From the NCBI RefSeq assembly GCF_001641265.1, contig NW_020167537.1, forward strand, positions 744,001 to 808,000: a stretch of DNA of 64,000 nucleotides, given 5' to 3'. Position 1 is the stretch's first letter. The number at the start of each line of letters is the position of its first letter. Of the stretch, positions 61,600 to 64,000 are shown piece after piece. Under the pieces are notes generated by a model. That model did no database searches and was not told where the DNA came from. It was given only the letters and a program-made list of their open reading frames with translations. Source of the DNA: Pseudogymnoascus destructans (Eukaryota > Ascomycota > Leotiomycetes > Thelebolales > Thelebolaceae). A program made the position numbers and the translations under genes.

Positions 61600-63032
61600 A
61601 GGACTTTTGTTGGATCAGAGGTGCATGGCATGATGGACGGAGTTACACGGGGGGGGACATTGGCCATGTCACGACATGACGGTGGGATATCTTCTGATGT
61701 ACTCTAGAATTGTGCAATTTGGCTGTGAATTTGTTTTTGTGTGTGTGAGCCACGTGATATGTCAGGTGACCATTCATTGGCTGTACTACTCGAGTACACG
61801 CTTATGGGCACGGGGAATAACTTCAGCTCTCCCGACGCGGAATATAAATTCCCTCAACCGGCTCAGAAGCAGCTCTAGTTCCGCACATGGCGTTGCACTT
61901 TCCTCCATCTTTTCGCCATCTCCAACAGCTGCACAAGCATGCCAAGACGCTCCATTGCCGAATGAGGAAGGCCGTGAAGAACTAGGAAGGAGGAGCACGT
62001 GCAGCGAGATTGTGTTTGACAGCTGGACGGTGCTTTCGGGAGTGAAGAGATTTTATTGATGCCAACCACAACCACTAAATCTAATAGAATACTCTGTATA
62101 GGGCCTTTTGATATCCTATCCTCGCACCGATGTGGGGGGAGCGGCCTCGGTGATGCGGCTGATGCTGGTGCCAAGCACCGAGGTCTCATTCCAACACAAG
62201 GGAGAGCTTCTTGCCTGGCGCTGCCGAGCCGGTTGGGAAAAGCCGAACGCGGCGTCAAGGGGATTGGAACTAAGATACCGACCGACGTCCCTCCTATATC
62301 CGTTTTCATCGCATCTGAACCGAGTGCACGGCACAAACGCCCATTGACTAGTGCCGCAAGATGAATAACCTGTGTGCTGTACCGTCCTGTATGGGGCTCT
62401 TAAGGTGGCGTGTACTACCTACCTACTCGTACACCGTGGAACAGCGAGGTCCTTTGCGGCGTCGAGACGCGAGCCCGTCTTGCCACCAACAAGTGATGTG
62501 ATAGATGTCGTATCGGCTAACGGTCCTGCCGCTGTCCTTCTTCTCACCTGCCACATCTGGACCGAGACAGATCATCCCATACTTCCAATCGATAGTACAA
62601 CACTAGAGTGTAGCCATCCCATGGTGCCATGGTCTGGCGCTGGTCTCAGTCCCACAAGATACCCACAAGGAGCTCTATCTTCCATCCAACATCCCTTCTG
62701 CGATCTGTAGCCCGCCCCGCAACTCATCCCTCCCATCTCCGTACCTAGCAAGGATGCTCCTGTCACTCCAATCCCCCCTGTTCTGCTAGCTATCTCGACT
62801 GCAATTCTGGGAATATGGTCTGTCTACCCCCTGTATTGCTCGTGGCCATGGGCGATGACAGACCGGGGTCGAGGTTGGGGTCGCACGACCGCCCTTGCCC
62901 ATCGCCAGGAGCTGTCTCAATGCGCATATATTCTTGCCAGTCCCCCCCCCCTCCCTTGATGCATAGAAGCTACAAGTTTCCAGACACGGTTGTTCCACCC
63001 CCACCTACCGTGACCGAGAGACGACGATCATT
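61600..63032. other. Long intergenic region upstream of the OPT transporter
   Basis: 1.4 kb with no convincing gene. It must include the 3' end of RPS12 and the promoter and 5' leader of the transporter. A pyrimidine-rich stretch (ccccccccctccc near 62942) lies about 90 bp before the transporter ATG. Short ORFs on both strands lack motifs. Confidence 0.5.
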
Positions 63033-64000
63033 ATGGAGAAGGATAAGTCTATCGCCGGCGAGACTCCGGTCTACGTCGACGTGTCGGGGTCCGACAAGGT
63101 CATCGATGAGAAGGCTGAACATGTTAGCCATCACGACGCGTTGGACTCGAAGGCTGCCAACATCAGCGCCTGCCAGGTCGAGCCCATACAGGGCGAGACT
63201 CACTCGTTGAAGGATGAGCTTTTGGCAGATGAGGAGATTGATTTATTCAAGCCCTTCCCCATCGACCCTTCTCACCCTGTCGAGGAACGTATCCTCACCA
63301 TCCGCGCCTTGGTGACCGGCATCGCCCTCGGCGCCCTCGTAAATGCCTCCAACTTATATCTCGGTAGGCGCAAAACCCCTCTTCTCGAGGGATTCACTAA
63401 CAATCGCAGGCCTTAAAACTGGTTTCACCTTCAGCGCAAGCATGTTCGGTGCCATTTTCGGGTACGGTTGTATCAAGTTCCTCTCGCGGACCACAGGTAA
63501 CATGCCTATCCTCGGCGGTTCCTTTGGTCCACAGGAGAACACCATCATCCAGGCCGCTGCTACCGGAGCCGGTGGTATCGCTGGTCTCTTCGTCGCGGCC
63601 CTGCCAGCCATGTACCAGCTTGAGCTGATGAGCAATCTGCCAAGCGAGGATATTGGAAGGATATTCACCATCACCCTGATCTGTTCTTTCTTCGGCCTCT
63701 TCTTCGTGACCCCGCTTCGTCGATTTTTTATCATCCAAGTGGCTAAGGAGCTCAGACTGATCTTCCCTACTGGTAAGATACACCAGCACACCATATTGGT
63801 GCATGACTAATTTTCCCAATTTTCTCAGCGACGGCAACGGCTCTCACCATTAGGTCCATGCACGCCGCAGGCTCTGGTGGTCTCAATGCCGTTAGGAAGC
63901 TGAAGGCTCTGGGGTATACATTCATTGCCGCTGTGATCCACCGTGTCGCATCATACTATGCCATTGGTATCCTCTACGACTGGCACGTGTTTACCTGGTA
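63033..64000 (+). CDS. OPT-family oligopeptide transporter (5' part, runs off the end)
   Basis: Exons 63033-63363, 63410-63772 and 63829 to beyond 64000 (introns of 46 and 56 bp, GTAGGC...CAG and GTAAGA...CAG). A ~100-residue charged cytosolic N-terminus (EKDKSIAGETPVYVD, DEEIDLFKPFPIDPSHPVEE) precedes the first membrane segments: TIRALVTGIALGALVNASNL, LKTGFTFSASMFGAIFGYG, the OPT/YSL motif LGGSFGPQENTIIQAAATG with AGGIAGLFVAALPAMYQLEL, and ICSFFGLFFVTPLRRFF. The final visible part reads MHAAGSGGLNAVRKLKALGY. It is a proton-coupled uptake carrier for small peptides or related metal chelates at the plasma membrane; the substrate is not determinable. The frame is intact to the window edge. Confidence 0.92.

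Overview
This window looks like a chromosome piece from a filamentous ascomycete (Pezizomycotina). Protein-coding genes have short introns (44-198 bp) with GTAAGT-like donors and CTAAC-like branch points. The recognisable genes are typical of that group (an eglC-type GPI-anchored GH17 glucanase, a Mkk2-type MAPKK, a fungal GT90, HRI1). Many dead reading frames carry C-to-T or G-to-A type nonsense changes of the kind left by repeat-induced point mutation (RIP). Species was not determined.

Positions 1-23771 are a stack of mobile DNA. A DUF3435 (tyrosine-recombinase family) relic at 1-744 abuts an LTR of family A (745-1461 + 15858-16050). That LTR was split by a family B Ty3/gypsy element (1462-15852, minus strand, TSD gtcat). 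Element B was then split by a complete family A element (2509-9991, plus strand, TSD cccgc) whose 1597-aa Gag-Pol frame is open. A 5'-truncated third gypsy element, C (16051-22803), has an open pol and contains a solo B LTR (20629-21103, TSD ccacc). It ends inside a hAT transposase relic. B and C each carry an extra convergent gene, antisense to pol and just inside the 3' LTR, encoding a six-cysteine protein; in B the cysteine spacing fits the GAL4-type Zn2Cys6 rule. A and B both have a sequence 2 nt after the 5' LTR that is the exact reverse complement of the predicted transcript 5' end (10 and 8 nt), which suggests Tf1-like self-primed reverse transcription.

Positions 24-31 kb hold two intact genes (phosphopantothenoylcysteine decarboxylase, glutamate decarboxylase) and a GH45 endoglucanase pseudogene. 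Positions 31-41 kb are a second repeat block: a fasciclin-domain secreted protein gene broken by a hAT element, a family A LTR with a partial tandem duplication, abutting pogo-type transposase pieces, a degenerate gypsy element D and another A LTR fragment.

Positions 42-64 kb are ordinary gene-dense DNA: eglC (GH17), MKK2 (cell-wall-integrity MAPKK), DBP8 (rRNA-processing DEAD-box helicase), a short probably truncated secreted protein, HRI1, a coiled-coil protein, a large LRR protein, a possible 76-aa gene, a GT90 glycosyltransferase, divergent ribosomal protein genes uS8/RPS22 and eS12/RPS12, and the 5' part of an OPT transporter that runs off the end.
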